Shown piece by piece: positions 50,802 to 60,657 of a stretch of 64,000 nucleotides of DNA; position 1 is the stretch's first letter; each line of letters begins with the position of its first letter. The notes beneath the pieces were generated by a model. The model saw only the letters and a program-made list of their open reading frames with translations. It made no database searches and was not told the origin of the DNA. Origin of the DNA: Streptosporangium canum (GTDB lineage: Bacteria; Actinomycetota; Actinomycetes; Streptosporangiales; Streptosporangiaceae); the NCBI RefSeq assembly GCF_900113865.1, contig NZ_FOQY01000004.1, forward strand, positions 186,001 to 250,000. The letters are read 5' to 3'. Made by a program: the position numbers and the translations under genes.

Positions 50802-51787
50802 TCCTCCAAGTCAGAGACCTGCGGGTGAGCTTCCCCGCCGGGACCGCGGTGGACGGGATCAGCTTCGGCCTGGAGCGGGGCCGCACGCTCGGCGTCGTCG
50901 GCGAGTCCGGCTCCGGCAAGTCGGTGTCGTCGCTGGCGATCATGGGCCTGCACCGCGAGGCCGCCGTCTCCGGCTCGATCGTCTTCGACGGCGAGGAGCT
51001 GGTGGGGGCGCCCGCCTCCCGGGTCCGCGAGCTGCGCGGCCGCCGGATGGCGATGATCTTCCAGGATCCGCTGTCGTCGCTGCATCCCTTCTACACCGTC
51101 GGCGAGCAGATCGCCGAGGCCTACCGGCTCCACCTGCGCACCTCCCGCCGGGTGGCGCGCGAGCGCGCGGTGGAGATGCTCGCCGAGGTGGGCATCCCCG
51201 AGCCGAGGCGGCGCGCGGATGAGTACCCCCACCACTTCTCCGGCGGCATGCGGCAGCGCGTGATGATCGCGATGGCTCTGTCCTGCGAACCGGACCTGCT
51301 CATCGCCGACGAGCCGACCACCGCCCTGGACGTGACCGTGCAGGCGCAGATCCTGGAGCTGATCCGGAAGATCCAGGAGGACCGCGCCGTCGCGGTCATG
51401 ATGATCACCCATGATCTGGGCGTCGTGGCGCGGGTCGCCGACGAGGTCCTGGTGATGTACGGCGGCCGCACCGCCGAGCACGCCCCGGCCCGGGAGATCT
51501 TCAGGTCCCCTCGCCACCCCTACACACGGGGGTTGCTCGCCTCGGTCCTCCGGCTGACGGCCGGAGAGGAGGAGGACGGGGGCCGGCTGCCGGCGATCCC
51601 CGGCAACCCGCCGTCACTGCTCGCGCCGCCGTCCGGCTGCCGGTTCCACCCCCGCTGCGCCCGCTACGCCGCCGCCCCCGACGACGCCTGCGTCACCGAG
51701 GCCCCCGAGCCGCGTCCCGCCGGTCCCGGCGGCGCGACTCACCGGACGGCCTGCCATCTCATCGACATCTCCGGAGGCCGGCGATGA
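50798..51787 (+). CDS. Peptide ABC transporter ATP-binding protein (DppD-type)
   Basis: A 329-residue ATPase with Walker [10 protein letters not shown]-loop [10 protein letters not shown], signature FSGGMRQR, Walker B LLIADEP and the H-loop His in THDLG, followed by the oligopeptide-transporter C-terminal domain with the Cys cluster [15 protein letters not shown] start overlapping the permease stop. Confidence 0.93.
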   Translation: MILQVRDLRVSFPAGTAVDGISFGLERGRTLGVVGESGSGKSVSSLAIMGLHREAAVSGSIVFDGEELVGAPASRVRELRGRRMAMIFQDPLSSLHPFYTVGEQIAEAYRLHLRTSRRVARERAVEMLAEVGIPEPRRRADEYPHHFSGGMRQRVMIAMALSCEPDLLIADEPTTALDVTVQAQILELIRKIQEDRAVAVMMITHDLGVVARVADEVLVMYGGRTAEHAPAREIFRSPRHPYTRGLLASVLRLTAGEEEDGGRLPAIPGNPPSLLAPPSGCRFHPRCARYAAAPDDACVTEAPEPRPAGPGGATHRTACHLIDISGGRR

Positions 51788-52755
51788 CCGAACAGCTCCT
51801 CACCGGGCCGGACACCGCGAACCGGACCACGCCGCTGCTGGCCGTACGGGATCTGCGGATGACCTTCGGCGGGCGGACCGGGGTGAAGGCCGTGGACGGC
51901 GTCACCTTCGACGTGCGGCCGGGCGAGACCCTCGGCCTGGTCGGGGAGTCCGGCTGCGGCAAGACCACCACCGGCCGGATGATCGTCCGCCTGCTGGAAC
52001 CCACCGGCGGCACCGTCACCTTCGACGGCCGCGACATCACCCACCTCGGCCCGCGCGCCCTGCGCCCGCTCCGCCGCGACATCCAGATGATCTTCCAGGA
52101 CCCGTCCGCGTCGCTCAACCCCCGCCAGACCGTCGAGCGGATCGTCTCCGGCCCGCTGAGGCTGCTGGACCGGCGCGGCGTGATCGAGCTCCTGGAGAGG
52201 GTCGGGCTGGGCGCCGAGCACGCCGACCGCTACCCGCACGAGTTCTCCGGCGGGCAGGCCCAGCGCATCGGCATCGCCCGGGCACTGGCGTCCCGGCCGA
52301 AGCTGATCGTCTGCGACGAGCCGGTGTCGGCGCTGGACGTGTCGATCCAGGCCCAGATCGTCAACCTGCTCGTCGACCTCCAGCGTGAGCTGGGGCTGGC
52401 GTACCTGTTCATCGCCCACGACCTGTCGGTGGTGCGGCACATGTGCGCCCGGGTCGCGGTGATGTATCTCGGCCGCGTCGTGGAGATCGGCTCGCGCGAG
52501 TCGGTCTACACCGCCCCGGCCCACCCCTACACCCGCGCCCTGCTGTCGGCCGTGCCGGTCCCCGACCCGGAGGTGGAGCTCACCCGCGAGCGCATCGTCC
52601 TGCTGGGCGATCCGCCGAGCCCGGCCGCCCCTCCCCCGGGCTGCTCCTTCCATCCCCGCTGCGCCCTGGCCCGGGACATCTGCCGGACCGAGGCCCCTCC
52701 GCTGGAGATCCACGGCCCCGGGGAGAGGAAGGTGGCCTGCCACTTCCCCGGCTGA
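51784..52755 (+). CDS. Peptide ABC transporter ATP-binding protein (DppF-type)
   Basis: A 323-residue ATPase with Walker [35 protein letters not shown] and AHDLSVV motifs, and the oligopeptide-transporter tail [15 protein letters not shown] overlap with the preceding gene. Last gene of the transporter unit; the hydroxyproline epimerase gene follows 219 bases later with its own ribosome-binding site. Confidence 0.93.
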   Translation: MTEQLLTGPDTANRTTPLLAVRDLRMTFGGRTGVKAVDGVTFDVRPGETLGLVGESGCGKTTTGRMIVRLLEPTGGTVTFDGRDITHLGPRALRPLRRDIQMIFQDPSASLNPRQTVERIVSGPLRLLDRRGVIELLERVGLGAEHADRYPHEFSGGQAQRIGIARALASRPKLIVCDEPVSALDVSIQAQIVNLLVDLQRELGLAYLFIAHDLSVVRHMCARVAVMYLGRVVEIGSRESVYTAPAHPYTRALLSAVPVPDPEVELTRERIVLLGDPPSPAAPPPGCSFHPRCALARDICRTEAPPLEIHGPGERKVACHFPG

Positions 52756-52974
52756 CGGCCCCCTGCTCGCGGGCCTCTACTCGCGGGCCTCTGCTCGCGG
52801 CGCCCCGGCCGACGGCACCTCGGCCGGCGGCGTCACGCCTTTGACCACGGTGCCACCGAACAGCACCCGGAAAGGGCAGGGCAGGCCGTCGATCCTTGAC
52901 GTGACGGCCGTCCGTTTCACGCCAAGAAATGCCATATATGTCCGTGTTCAGATGATGAAGACATTGGAGGGGTG

Positions 52975-53976
52975 ATGCGCACCAAGCGAATCTTCCACGC
53001 GGTCGACTCCCACACCGAGGGCATGCCGACCCGCGTGATCACCGGTGGCGTCGGGGTCATCCCGGGCGCCACCATGGCCGAGCGCCGCGTGCATTTCCGG
53101 GAGCACCTCGACCACCTGCGCACCCTGCTGATGTACGAACCGCGCGGGCACGCCTCGATGAGCGGTGCGATCCTGCAGCCGCCGACCCGTCCCGACGCGG
53201 ACTGGGGGGTGCTGTTCATCGAGGTGTCGGGCTATCTGCCGATGTGCGGGCACGGCACGATCGGCGTCTCGACCGTGCTGGTGGAGACGGGGATGGTGCC
53301 GGTCTCCGAGCCCGTCACGACGGTGCGCCTGGACACCCCCGCCGGGCTGGTGGTCGTGGACGTCGCGGTGGAGGACGGGGTGGCCAGGGGGGTGACCCTG
53401 CGCAACGTCCCGGCCTACAGCGACCGGCTCGACGCGGTGGCGGAGGTGCCGGGGTTCGGGAGCATCCGCTACGACCTGGCCTACGGCGGCAACTTCTACG
53501 CCATCGTCGACCTCGACGACTACGGACTGCCGTTCGACCGCAAGGCCAAGAACGAGATCGTGGCGGCCGGCCTGGCGACGATGGACGCGATCAACACGGC
53601 GGACGAGCCCGTACACCCCGAAGACCCCCGGATCCGCGGCGTCGGGCACGTCCACTTCACCGCTCCGGGCTCGGACGCGCGGCATTCGCGGCACGCCATG
53701 GCGATCTACCCCGGCTGGTTCGACCGCTCCCCCTGCGGCACGGGGACCAGCGCCCGCATGGCCCAGTTGCACGCGCGCGGCGAGCTGGAGATCGGCGCGG
53801 ACTTCCTCAACGAGTCCTTCATCGGCTCGATGTTCACCGGGCGGCTGGTCGAGCCGGCGACGGTGGCCGGCCGGCCGGCGGTCGTCCCGGCGGTCACCGG
53901 ACGGGCCTGGATCACCGGCACGGCCCAGTACTTCCTGTCGCCCGACGACCCCTTCCCCGCCGGGTTCACGCTGTAG
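52975..53976 (+). CDS. Proline racemase family protein, likely 4-hydroxyproline epimerase
   Basis: A 333-residue enzyme with both catalytic cysteines: C91 in MCGHGTIG and C254 in SPCGTGTSARMA. The pair distinguishes racemases/epimerases from the trans-3-hydroxyproline dehydratases (which have Thr at the second site). HAVDSHTEGMPTRVITGG at the N-terminus is typical. GGAGGGG lies just before the ATG. A downstream position after a peptide importer and near a collagenase favours trans-4-hydroxy-L-proline to cis-4-hydroxy-D-proline epimerisation over free proline racemisation, but sequence alone does not settle this. Confidence 0.88.
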   Translation: MRTKRIFHAVDSHTEGMPTRVITGGVGVIPGATMAERRVHFREHLDHLRTLLMYEPRGHASMSGAILQPPTRPDADWGVLFIEVSGYLPMCGHGTIGVSTVLVETGMVPVSEPVTTVRLDTPAGLVVVDVAVEDGVARGVTLRNVPAYSDRLDAVAEVPGFGSIRYDLAYGGNFYAIVDLDDYGLPFDRKAKNEIVAAGLATMDAINTADEPVHPEDPRIRGVGHVHFTAPGSDARHSRHAMAIYPGWFDRSPCGTGTSARMAQLHARGELEIGADFLNESFIGSMFTGRLVEPATVAGRPAVVPAVTGRAWITGTAQYFLSPDDPFPAGFTL

Positions 53977-54035
53977 CCGGACCACCGGGAATCCGTGTTC
54001 GCGAACCTGCGCGCCCCCGCTGAACCCGAACGGCG

Positions 54036-54063
54036 AGACCGGCGGGAAACGCCTGGCCGGTCT
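54036..54063. terminator. 8-bp hairpin after epimerase gene
   Basis: AGACCGGC (54036-54043) and GCCGGTCT (54056-54063) pair perfectly with a 12-base loop, 60 bases beyond the epimerase stop. Confidence 0.4.
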
Positions 54064-54121
54064 TCTCGCCCAGGCCCCGGCGTCCGGTGACGGCCACCCG
54101 CCGCCGCGGCCGGGTGAGCGC

Positions 54122-54167
54122 GGGGGCGCGCGACCGTGGCCGCGCGCAACCTCGGTCGCGCGCCCCC
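54122..54167. terminator. 15-bp perfect hairpin between convergent genes
   Basis: GGGGGCGCGCGACCG (54122-54136) and CGGTCGCGCGCCCCC (54153-54167) are perfectly complementary with a 16-base loop. The hairpin lies between the epimerase gene and the convergent small secreted protein gene. Confidence 0.7.
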
Positions 54168-54205
54168 GCTCATTCAACTGTCCCGTTCAGCTGTCCCGGT
54201 CCGGA

Positions 54206-54685
54206 TCAGTAGACGACCGGCACGTCGACGGAGACGGAGTTCGGGCCGGGCAGGGGCGTGCCGCCGCCGCCGGGGCCCGCCGGGCCGGGGGTGATGACCA
54301 CCTTGGCGCGGACCGTGGTCCCGGAGGCCACGGTCGTGGTGACGCCCTCGACGGTGAAGGAGTTGTTCCAGATGCTCAGCGCCTGGCTCCCCGAGCCGAG
54401 CAGGGCGCCGCCGACGATCGTGCCGGAGACCTCCGCGCCGACGCTGCGGGGGTTGACCGGAGGCTCGGAGATGCCGACGGCGCCGACCATCCCGTAGACC
54501 CGCACCTGAGCGCCGGTGACGTCCACACACGCCTTGACGGTCAGCCCCTGGATCGGGCCGCCGGTGCTGCAGGTGGTCGTCGTCGTGAGAGTCGCGGCCG
54601 AGGCGGGAGCGCTCATGGCGAGCCCGCCCGCGATGGCGGCCCCGGCCATCAGGAGCGCGAGACCGCGGTTGACGATCTGGTTCAT
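54206..54685 (-). CDS. Small secreted protein of unknown function
   Basis: A 159-residue protein with a signal peptide (MNQIVNRGLALLMAGAAIAG ... APASAA, cleavage near residue 31) and a mature, Thr/Gly/Val-rich, probably all-beta domain with a Gly/Pro-rich stretch near the C-terminus. Two cysteines (TTCSTGG, KACVDV) could form a disulfide. GGAGG lies five bases before the ATG at 54685. No family is recognised. Confidence 0.75.
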   Translation of the reverse strand: MNQIVNRGLALLMAGAAIAGGLAMSAPASAATLTTTTTCSTGGPIQGLTVKACVDVTGAQVRVYGMVGAVGISEPPVNPRSVGAEVSGTIVGGALLGSGSQALSIWNNSFTVEGVTTTVASGTTVRAKVVITPGPAGPGGGGTPLPGPNSVSVDVPVVY

Positions 54686-54927
54686 CGATTCCTCCGTTGG
54701 GGTCGGGTGCCCGGCCCCATTGCCGGACGCCCGTGATTTATAAGCTGTCACATGTCACATTGCACTCCAACGATCTCTGAGCGAATTGCAGGGAAATTGC
54801 TTGGAACGCAGTGGAACGCTGCAATCCTGCGGCGCCGTGCAATGAAACGCCTACCCATACCTGTCCCCTGACAGGCGCCGGCCCGCCCCGCCACGGGGGC
54901 GGGACGGGCCGGCGGCGGTTCGGACCG

Positions 54928-57900
54928 CTACGGAGCGGTCTTGTCGGGACGCTCGGAGATGCGGATGGCGTTGACGATGGGATTGCCGACCCGCTCGGCG
55001 AAGCGCACGTTGAGCTGGCCGTCGGTGACCTTCACCGTGTACTGCCGGTTGACGGCGGTGTAGGTGCCGGTCTCCAGAGCCAGGTCCAGCGCGGGGATCG
55101 CGAGCTGGCCCTCGACGAGGACGTCGAAGACGCGCTTGCCCGCACGCGTGTCCCGGGTGTCGGCGAAGCCCAGCTCGACGGTGTAGGTGCCGTTGGGCAC
55201 CTGGTCGAACCGGTACTCCAGCATCGACTCCCGAGCGCTCTTGAACAGCGCCTGCTCGGTGGTGCCCTTGATCGTCTTGCTGGTCGTGTTCGTCTTGTTG
55301 CTGCCCACGTAACCGTGGCCGCCCACGCTGTACTTGCGGTCGGCGGTCCAGCGGTCGCCGGCGGCGTCGACGACGTCCTTGGTGCCGCCCGCGTCGACGG
55401 CGACCTGGTGCCTGGGCACCACGACCGTAACGGTGATCTCGATCTGCGGGTTGCGGCCGCTCGCCGAGCGCACCAGCAGCTTGCCGGTGCGGACGGCGCC
55501 CGGCTGGACGCCCGCGCTGGAGGCGGTGACCTTCAACGTCACCGACTTGCCCGAGCCGAGCTCGCCGGCGGCGGGCGTCACGCTCAGCCAGCCCTGGGCG
55601 GGGTCGGTCACGACGGTGTAGGTCGTGGCGCCTCCCAGGTTGGCCAGATCGACCGTGCCGGTCCTGGTGGACTCGGCCGGCATCACCAGGGTCAGCTCAC
55701 CGGCCGAGGCCGTCACCCGGCCGGTGGCCAGGGCGGTGTCGACCCGGGTCAGGGTTCCGGCGGTGACGGTGACCTCCTGGGTGAAGGTCCCGTAGTTGTC
55801 CTTGGAGACCTCGACCTGGTAGTCGCCCACCAGGACCTGCCCGAGGAACGTGCCGCTCTCCCCGGTGGTGAAGGTCGCCACGTCGCCCACCTTGACCGTC
55901 GCGCCCGCCAGCGGCTTGCCGTCGTTGGCGTCGGTTACGGTGCCGGTCAGCAGCCCGTGCCGGCTCGCGGCGAAGGTCAGGCTCTGGCCGTCGGCGAGCG
56001 CGGCGCTGTTGTGGGAGTACTGCAGCGCGTCTGTGCCGCCCGGGCTCTCGATGCCCACCGTGGCACTGGTCCCGGAGGCGCGTTCGCTGGTGATGCCGCG
56101 GTAGCGGAACCCGATCGAACCGTCCTCGCCGAGCAGCGTCGAGAAGGAGATGCGCGGGGCGGCGTCGGAGTAGAACCGGGCGTTGCGCCATTCGATGACG
56201 AAGGTGCGCTTGGGCGCGGTTCCGATGGTGGCGGTGTAGACCCCCGACTGGTCGTCCAGCACCAGGTCGTCCCAGTAGGGGTAGATCGCCGCGTTGGGCG
56301 CGGCGGCGGAGGGCAGGGCGCTGTTGCCGGCCGTGGTGCTGCTGGCGGCGAAGTTCAGGAAGCCGTTGCTGCTGATCCAGCCGCTGGTGTAGCCGCCACC
56401 GTAGAACGGGAAGGTGAACGGCAGCGTGACCGGCTGGGCCGCGTCGTCGCCGGTGAGCGCGTGCTTGTCGGTGCCCGCGACGTACGCCTCGGCGGCGGCG
56501 GCGCAGGTGTAGCCGAAGGAGTCGGCGCGGCGCGGCAGGTCGACGTCCTTGGTCAGGTCGCCGTTCACCGTGATCGGCACGGTGAGAGCGCCCGCGCACC
56601 GGGAGACCGGGGTGATCCTCAGCTCGTGGCCGCCGTTCGGCAGCGTGAGCCGGTACCGTCCCGCGGCGTCGGTGACCCCGCTGACCGGCGTGCCCACCGC
56701 GGCCACCGTGGCGCCCGCCTCGGGTGCGCCCGCGGCGGTGACCGTCCCCGACACCGTGCCCGCGGGCTGCTGCGTCAGCGACACGTCCTTGGTGACGCTC
56801 TGGTCGGCCACGACGGTGACGGTCGCCGTCGCGTCGTCGTAGCCGAACTTCTTGACGGTGATCTGGTAGTCGCCCGCCAGCAGGCGCGGCAGCGCGTACG
56901 TCCCGTCCTGCGCGGTGGTGACCGTACGGCCCAGCGGCCCGGTGACGGCGAGGGTCGCCCCGGCCACCGGCGAGCCGCCGGAGGTGACGGTGCCCTGCAG
57001 CGCGCCGAGCGCCCCGACCGGGACGGCCTGGACCGCGGCGAACGTGTCGAGCCTGCCCTCGCCCCAGACGTTGTTGTCGGCGGCGGTGCCGCCGCAGCGG
57101 GTGTCGTCGACGTCGATCGCGGTCCGGTCGAGCAGCGCCCGCGTGGCGGCGATGTCGCCCTGCAGGGCCGGCGAGGCGGACCACATGAGCGCCACGGTGG
57201 CCGCCACGTGCGGGCTGGCCATCGACGTGCCGGAGAAGGAGTCGTAACCGCCGGGCACCGACGAGCGCACGTTCACGCCGGGCGCCGCGAGGTTGGGCTT
57301 GATCTCGCCGTTCTCGCCGGAACCGCGGGTGGAGAAGCTCGCGATGGCGTTGTTGACGTCGAACGCGCCGGCGCTGTAGCTGGAGCCGTACTGGCCGGGC
57401 GAGCCGCTGGAGTTGCAGCCCGCGCCGGTGACGTTGCCGTTGGAGAAGGCCGGGAAGATACCCGCCGCCACCCACGCCTCGACGATCTCCTTGTACCAGG
57501 CGTCGAAGCCGGCGCCGCCCCAGGAGTTGTTGACGATGTCCGGCGCCAGGTCGGGGCGCGGGTTGTCGCCGTTCAGGTCGGTGGGCGCGAGCACCCACTG
57601 TCCGGCGGCGAGCAGCGAGGCGTCGGAGCAGCTGTTGGTCTCGCAGCCCTTCGCCGCGATCCACTTGGCGCCGGGGGCGACGCCGATGGTGTTGGCGCCC
57701 TCGCCGCCCACCATGGTGCCCATCGTGTGGGTGCCGTGGTCGTTGTTGTCGCACGGCGCGGCGCTCGGGCACACCCCCGCCGGGTCGAACCAGTTGTAGT
57801 CGTGCTCGACGCTGCCGTCGGCCTTCTTGCCGCGATACTGCGCGGCCAGCGCCGGGTGGTCGAACTGGACGCCGGAGTCGATGTTGGCCACGACGACGCC

Positions 57901-58437
57901 CTCACCGCGGGTGCCGAGCTCGCTCCAGACCCTCGGGGCGTTGACGCGGTCGATGTTCCACTCGACCGCGTCGACCTTCGCCGTCTCCTTGCCCGGCAGC
58001 GGCTCGGGCAGCTTGGTGACGCGGCCGGGCTCGATCCGCTCCACCTCGGGCAGCTTCGCGATCTCCTCGGCCAGCTTGGCGTCGCCGGTCACCTGGACGG
58101 CGTTGGCGATCCAGAACGGGGTGAAGTCGGCGTGCTCGGCGGTGAGGAGTTTGCGCAGGCCCGCCTGCGATGACGTGGCGACCTCGGTCTTGGCCCGGAA
58201 GACCTGCCTGGCCTTCTCGGTCTTGGTCTTCGCACTGCGGGCCGCGCTGAGGTCGGCGTCGTTCTTCAGCCGCACCCAGAAGGTGGCCTTGTCGTCCGCG
58301 GCCAACTCCGCCTGGACAGTCTTGTGGATCTTTCCGGGGTCGGGCGCGGCCTGGGCCACGCTCTGGGGGAGCATGAGCGCGAGGGCGGCGACGGACCCGA
58401 TCAGGACCGCTCGCCAGTGCCGGGGGGTATGGGACAC
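54928..58437 (-). CDS. Secreted S8 (subtilisin-family) serine protease with carboxypeptidase-regulatory-like and malectin-like domains
   Basis: An 1169-residue protease: signal peptide (about 1-31), propeptide region, S8 catalytic domain with Asp187 (ANIDSGVQF), His234 (DHGTH) and Ser405 (SGTSMASPH). It is followed by three carboxypeptidase-regulatory-like beta modules (GTVTSGGSPVAGATL, GTVTAAGAPEAGATV, GTVTDANDGKPLAGATV), a region with WISSNGFLNF, a BACON/ASPM-like stretch and a C-terminal malectin-like domain (VAVDAGG ... VGNPIVNAI). The GTG at 58437 has GAAGGAG 7 bases upstream; a frame from 58497 is open. Broad extracellular protein degradation is the likely role. Confidence 0.92.
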   Translation of the reverse strand: MSHTPRHWRAVLIGSVAALALMLPQSVAQAAPDPGKIHKTVQAELAADDKATFWVRLKNDADLSAARSAKTKTEKARQVFRAKTEVATSSQAGLRKLLTAEHADFTPFWIANAVQVTGDAKLAEEIAKLPEVERIEPGRVTKLPEPLPGKETAKVDAVEWNIDRVNAPRVWSELGTRGEGVVVANIDSGVQFDHPALAAQYRGKKADGSVEHDYNWFDPAGVCPSAAPCDNNDHGTHTMGTMVGGEGANTIGVAPGAKWIAAKGCETNSCSDASLLAAGQWVLAPTDLNGDNPRPDLAPDIVNNSWGGAGFDAWYKEIVEAWVAAGIFPAFSNGNVTGAGCNSSGSPGQYGSSYSAGAFDVNNAIASFSTRGSGENGEIKPNLAAPGVNVRSSVPGGYDSFSGTSMASPHVAATVALMWSASPALQGDIAATRALLDRTAIDVDDTRCGGTAADNNVWGEGRLDTFAAVQAVPVGALGALQGTVTSGGSPVAGATLAVTGPLGRTVTTAQDGTYALPRLLAGDYQITVKKFGYDDATATVTVVADQSVTKDVSLTQQPAGTVSGTVTAAGAPEAGATVAAVGTPVSGVTDAAGRYRLTLPNGGHELRITPVSRCAGALTVPITVNGDLTKDVDLPRRADSFGYTCAAAAEAYVAGTDKHALTGDDAAQPVTLPFTFPFYGGGYTSGWISSNGFLNFAASSTTAGNSALPSAAAPNAAIYPYWDDLVLDDQSGVYTATIGTAPKRTFVIEWRNARFYSDAAPRISFSTLLGEDGSIGFRYRGITSERASGTSATVGIESPGGTDALQYSHNSAALADGQSLTFAASRHGLLTGTVTDANDGKPLAGATVKVGDVATFTTGESGTFLGQVLVGDYQVEVSKDNYGTFTQEVTVTAGTLTRVDTALATGRVTASAGELTLVMPAESTRTGTVDLANLGGATTYTVVTDPAQGWLSVTPAAGELGSGKSVTLKVTASSAGVQPGAVRTGKLLVRSASGRNPQIEITVTVVVPRHQVAVDAGGTKDVVDAAGDRWTADRKYSVGGHGYVGSNKTNTTSKTIKGTTEQALFKSARESMLEYRFDQVPNGTYTVELGFADTRDTRAGKRVFDVLVEGQLAIPALDLALETGTYTAVNRQYTVKVTDGQLNVRFAERVGNPIVNAIRISERPDKTAP

Positions 58438-58652
58438 ACGATCTCCTTCACGCCGGGCGGGAGTGTCCCGCCGGGGAAAGCGACGTGGGATGCGCATGAT
58501 CTTTACATCCCACGTGGAGAATCGTGAATCGATCTTGTCGATTTTTCAAGCTTTTGGATGGTTAAAATACGATGTACCCGAGATCACCGGCGGAGGCCGC
58601 GGCCCGGCCGCCGCTCCCTGCCGGTCGGCACGGGCGGGCGGGAACGGGGCGA

Positions 58653-59807
58653 TCAGCTTTTGACGGCCCGCAGGATGACGAACTTCGGGTCGCTCGTGAC
58701 GACCTCGCAGTTACCGAAGATCCTGCGCAGCTTCACGTGGTAGCCGAGGTGCCGGTTGCCGATCACCCACAGTTCGCCGCCACGGCGTAGCGCGGCGCGC
58801 GCCCCGGTGAACATGCGCCAGGCCGTCGCGTCGGTCGTCGCCCGATGGGTGTGGAACGGCGGGTTGTTCAGCACCAGGTCCACCGTCCCGGCCGGCACGC
58901 CCGACAGGCCGTCGCCCACCACGAACCTCGCCCTGGCGTCCGCGCCGACGTTCGCCCGGAACGTGGCCTCCGCCGAGGCCACCGCCTGGTAGGACTCGTC
59001 GATGAACATCACCTCGGCTCCGGGGTTGGCCAGCGCCGCGGCCACTCCGACCACCCCGTTGCCGCAGCCCAGGTCCACGACGCGCTCGGGGCCCCGGCGG
59101 CTGGGGAGGTTCCGCAGGAGGAAGCGGGTGCCGATGTCGAGGCGGTCGGCGCAGAAGATGCCCGCGTGGTTGGTGACGGTCAGGCCCGAGGCCGCTCCGA
59201 TGCCGGTGGGCAGTGCGTAGCTCCGCGGCCACGGGCCGGCGTCCCGGACGGGCTGAGGGGCCGGCGAGCAGAAGATGAGCCGTGCCTTCCTGACCGCCAG
59301 TGACGTCCTGGTCGGCCCGAGGATCCGCTCGAACAGCTTCAGGGTCGAGGTATGGATCTCGGTGACCATCCCCGTGCCGACGACGACGGTGCCCGCGTGG
59401 ACGTGGGGTGCGAGCCGGTGCAGCTGGTCCTCCAGGAGCGCGAGGCTCTTGGGCACACGGATCAGCAGCACGTCGATCCGCTCCGGCGGCGTGTCCCTGG
59501 TCGACAGCAGTCGCACCATGTCCGCGTCGATCCCGTTGCGCTTCAGGTTGCCCCGGGTCGCCTCCTGGGTGAGGAAGGAGTCGGTGATCTGCACGGGGCG
59601 GTGACCGGCCAGCGCGGTGACCAGGGCACCCCACCGGTCGCCCACCACGACCACGGTGCCCGACAGGTCCGTCGGATCGTCGTCGATTCCGTCCAGGTGC
59701 CGCAGCAGGTATTCGTCGGCGGCGTCCCAGGCGCGGAGCATGTCACGGGGATCATCGGGAAAGCGGGTGAGGTCGAACTCACCCCTTGACATCGTCAAAC
59801 GGTTCAT
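58653..59807 (-). CDS. Class I SAM-dependent rRNA methyltransferase, RlmG/RsmC-like
   Basis: A 384-residue protein with the duplicated RsmC/RlmG layout: an N-terminal pseudo-methyltransferase domain (VVVVGDRWGALVTALAG) and a C-terminal catalytic domain with SAM motif VVDLGCGNGVVGVAAAL and the N-x-P-P-F base-flipping motif NNPPFHTH. It methylates the N2 of a guanine in 16S or 23S rRNA; RlmG (G1835) is the closest in architecture. GAGGG precedes the ATG at 59807. Confidence 0.85.
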   Translation of the reverse strand: MNRLTMSRGEFDLTRFPDDPRDMLRAWDAADEYLLRHLDGIDDDPTDLSGTVVVVGDRWGALVTALAGHRPVQITDSFLTQEATRGNLKRNGIDADMVRLLSTRDTPPERIDVLLIRVPKSLALLEDQLHRLAPHVHAGTVVVGTGMVTEIHTSTLKLFERILGPTRTSLAVRKARLIFCSPAPQPVRDAGPWPRSYALPTGIGAASGLTVTNHAGIFCADRLDIGTRFLLRNLPSRRGPERVVDLGCGNGVVGVAAALANPGAEVMFIDESYQAVASAEATFRANVGADARARFVVGDGLSGVPAGTVDLVLNNPPFHTHRATTDATAWRMFTGARAALRRGGELWVIGNRHLGYHVKLRRIFGNCEVVTSDPKFVILRAVKS

Positions 59808-59928
59808 CGTGCCCTCAGGCTAGCCGAATCCCCCGTCACCTCGGAGAACGCCGCGATGCCGACGGCACCGGGTTCTCCGCCCCCTCCTCGGAGGACCCGG
59901 CTCCCAGCGTCCGCGATACGGTTCCCTC

Positions 59929-60585
59929 GTGCCCCGATCGACCGAAACCGGACCGTCCCCCTCCCCTGTGACCGCCGACGACCTCGACCAGGCCGTCCGG
60001 CTCGCCGTCGGCACCCTCCGGGAGGCGCCTGCGGAAGCCTGGGAGGAAAGGGCCGGCTCGCTGGAGTGGGGCTGCTGGGAGACCGTCGAGCACCTCAGCG
60101 ACGACCTCTTCGCGTATGCCGCCCAGCTGGGCCTCAGGACACCGCCCCTGGACCGCGAGGTGCCCTTCGTGTGGGAGAGCCGGAGGCCCGGAGGCCCCCG
60201 GAACGCCATCCACGCGGACCGCGCGGCGGGGCCGGCCGGGCTGTTGCAGGTCCTGGAGGCCAGTGGCGCGCTACTGGTCGCCATGGTGCGCACGACGCCG
60301 TCGCGGGTCCGCGCTCACCACGACTTCGGGGCGTCGGATCCGGAGGGCTTCGCCGCGATGGGGGTGGTGGAGACCCTGGTGCACACCCACGATCTGGCCG
60401 GAGGGCTCGGGCTCGCCTGGACCCCGCCCGCCGATCTGTGCTCGCGGGTGCTCACCCGGCTGTTCCCGGACGCCCCGACGACCACCGACCCCTGGACCAC
60501 CCTGTTGTGGGCCACCGGACGCGCCGAGCTCGCCGGGCACCCGCGTCTCACCTCATGGCGCTGGTACGGCGCGCCCCGGCCGTAG
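59929..60585 (+). CDS. DinB/mycothiol-dependent maleylpyruvate isomerase-like protein
   Basis: A 218-residue protein of the MDMPI/DinB four-helix type: LDQAVRLAVGTL, LEWGCWETVEHLSDDLFAYA, MGVVETLVHTHDLAGGLGLA. The His of the ETVEHLSDD segment and the two of VHTHDL are the expected metal ligands. GTG start. Family members use mycothiol or act as small metal-binding transferases. Substrate unknown; it is divergent from the RlmG-like gene. Confidence 0.75.
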   Translation: MPRSTETGPSPSPVTADDLDQAVRLAVGTLREAPAEAWEERAGSLEWGCWETVEHLSDDLFAYAAQLGLRTPPLDREVPFVWESRRPGGPRNAIHADRAAGPAGLLQVLEASGALLVAMVRTTPSRVRAHHDFGASDPEGFAAMGVVETLVHTHDLAGGLGLAWTPPADLCSRVLTRLFPDAPTTTDPWTTLLWATGRAELAGHPRLTSWRWYGAPRP

Positions 60586-60657
60586 TTCTCCCGGCGCCAT
60601 GGCCGGGAGACCCCGCCGGTCCCGTGGCCGGGCCGCGCCGGACCAGGGCCCGTGGCG

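Noticed and set aside
52777..52920. 47-codon minus-strand frame (GTG start) between transporter and epimerase genes
   Set aside because: No ribosome-binding site and no known relative; it overlaps the expected epimerase promoter.
54811..58173. 1120-codon open frame on the plus strand opposite the S8 protease gene
   Set aside because: Shadow frame with low-complexity Arg/Val/Gly translation; the opposite strand has the complete catalytic triad and signal peptide.
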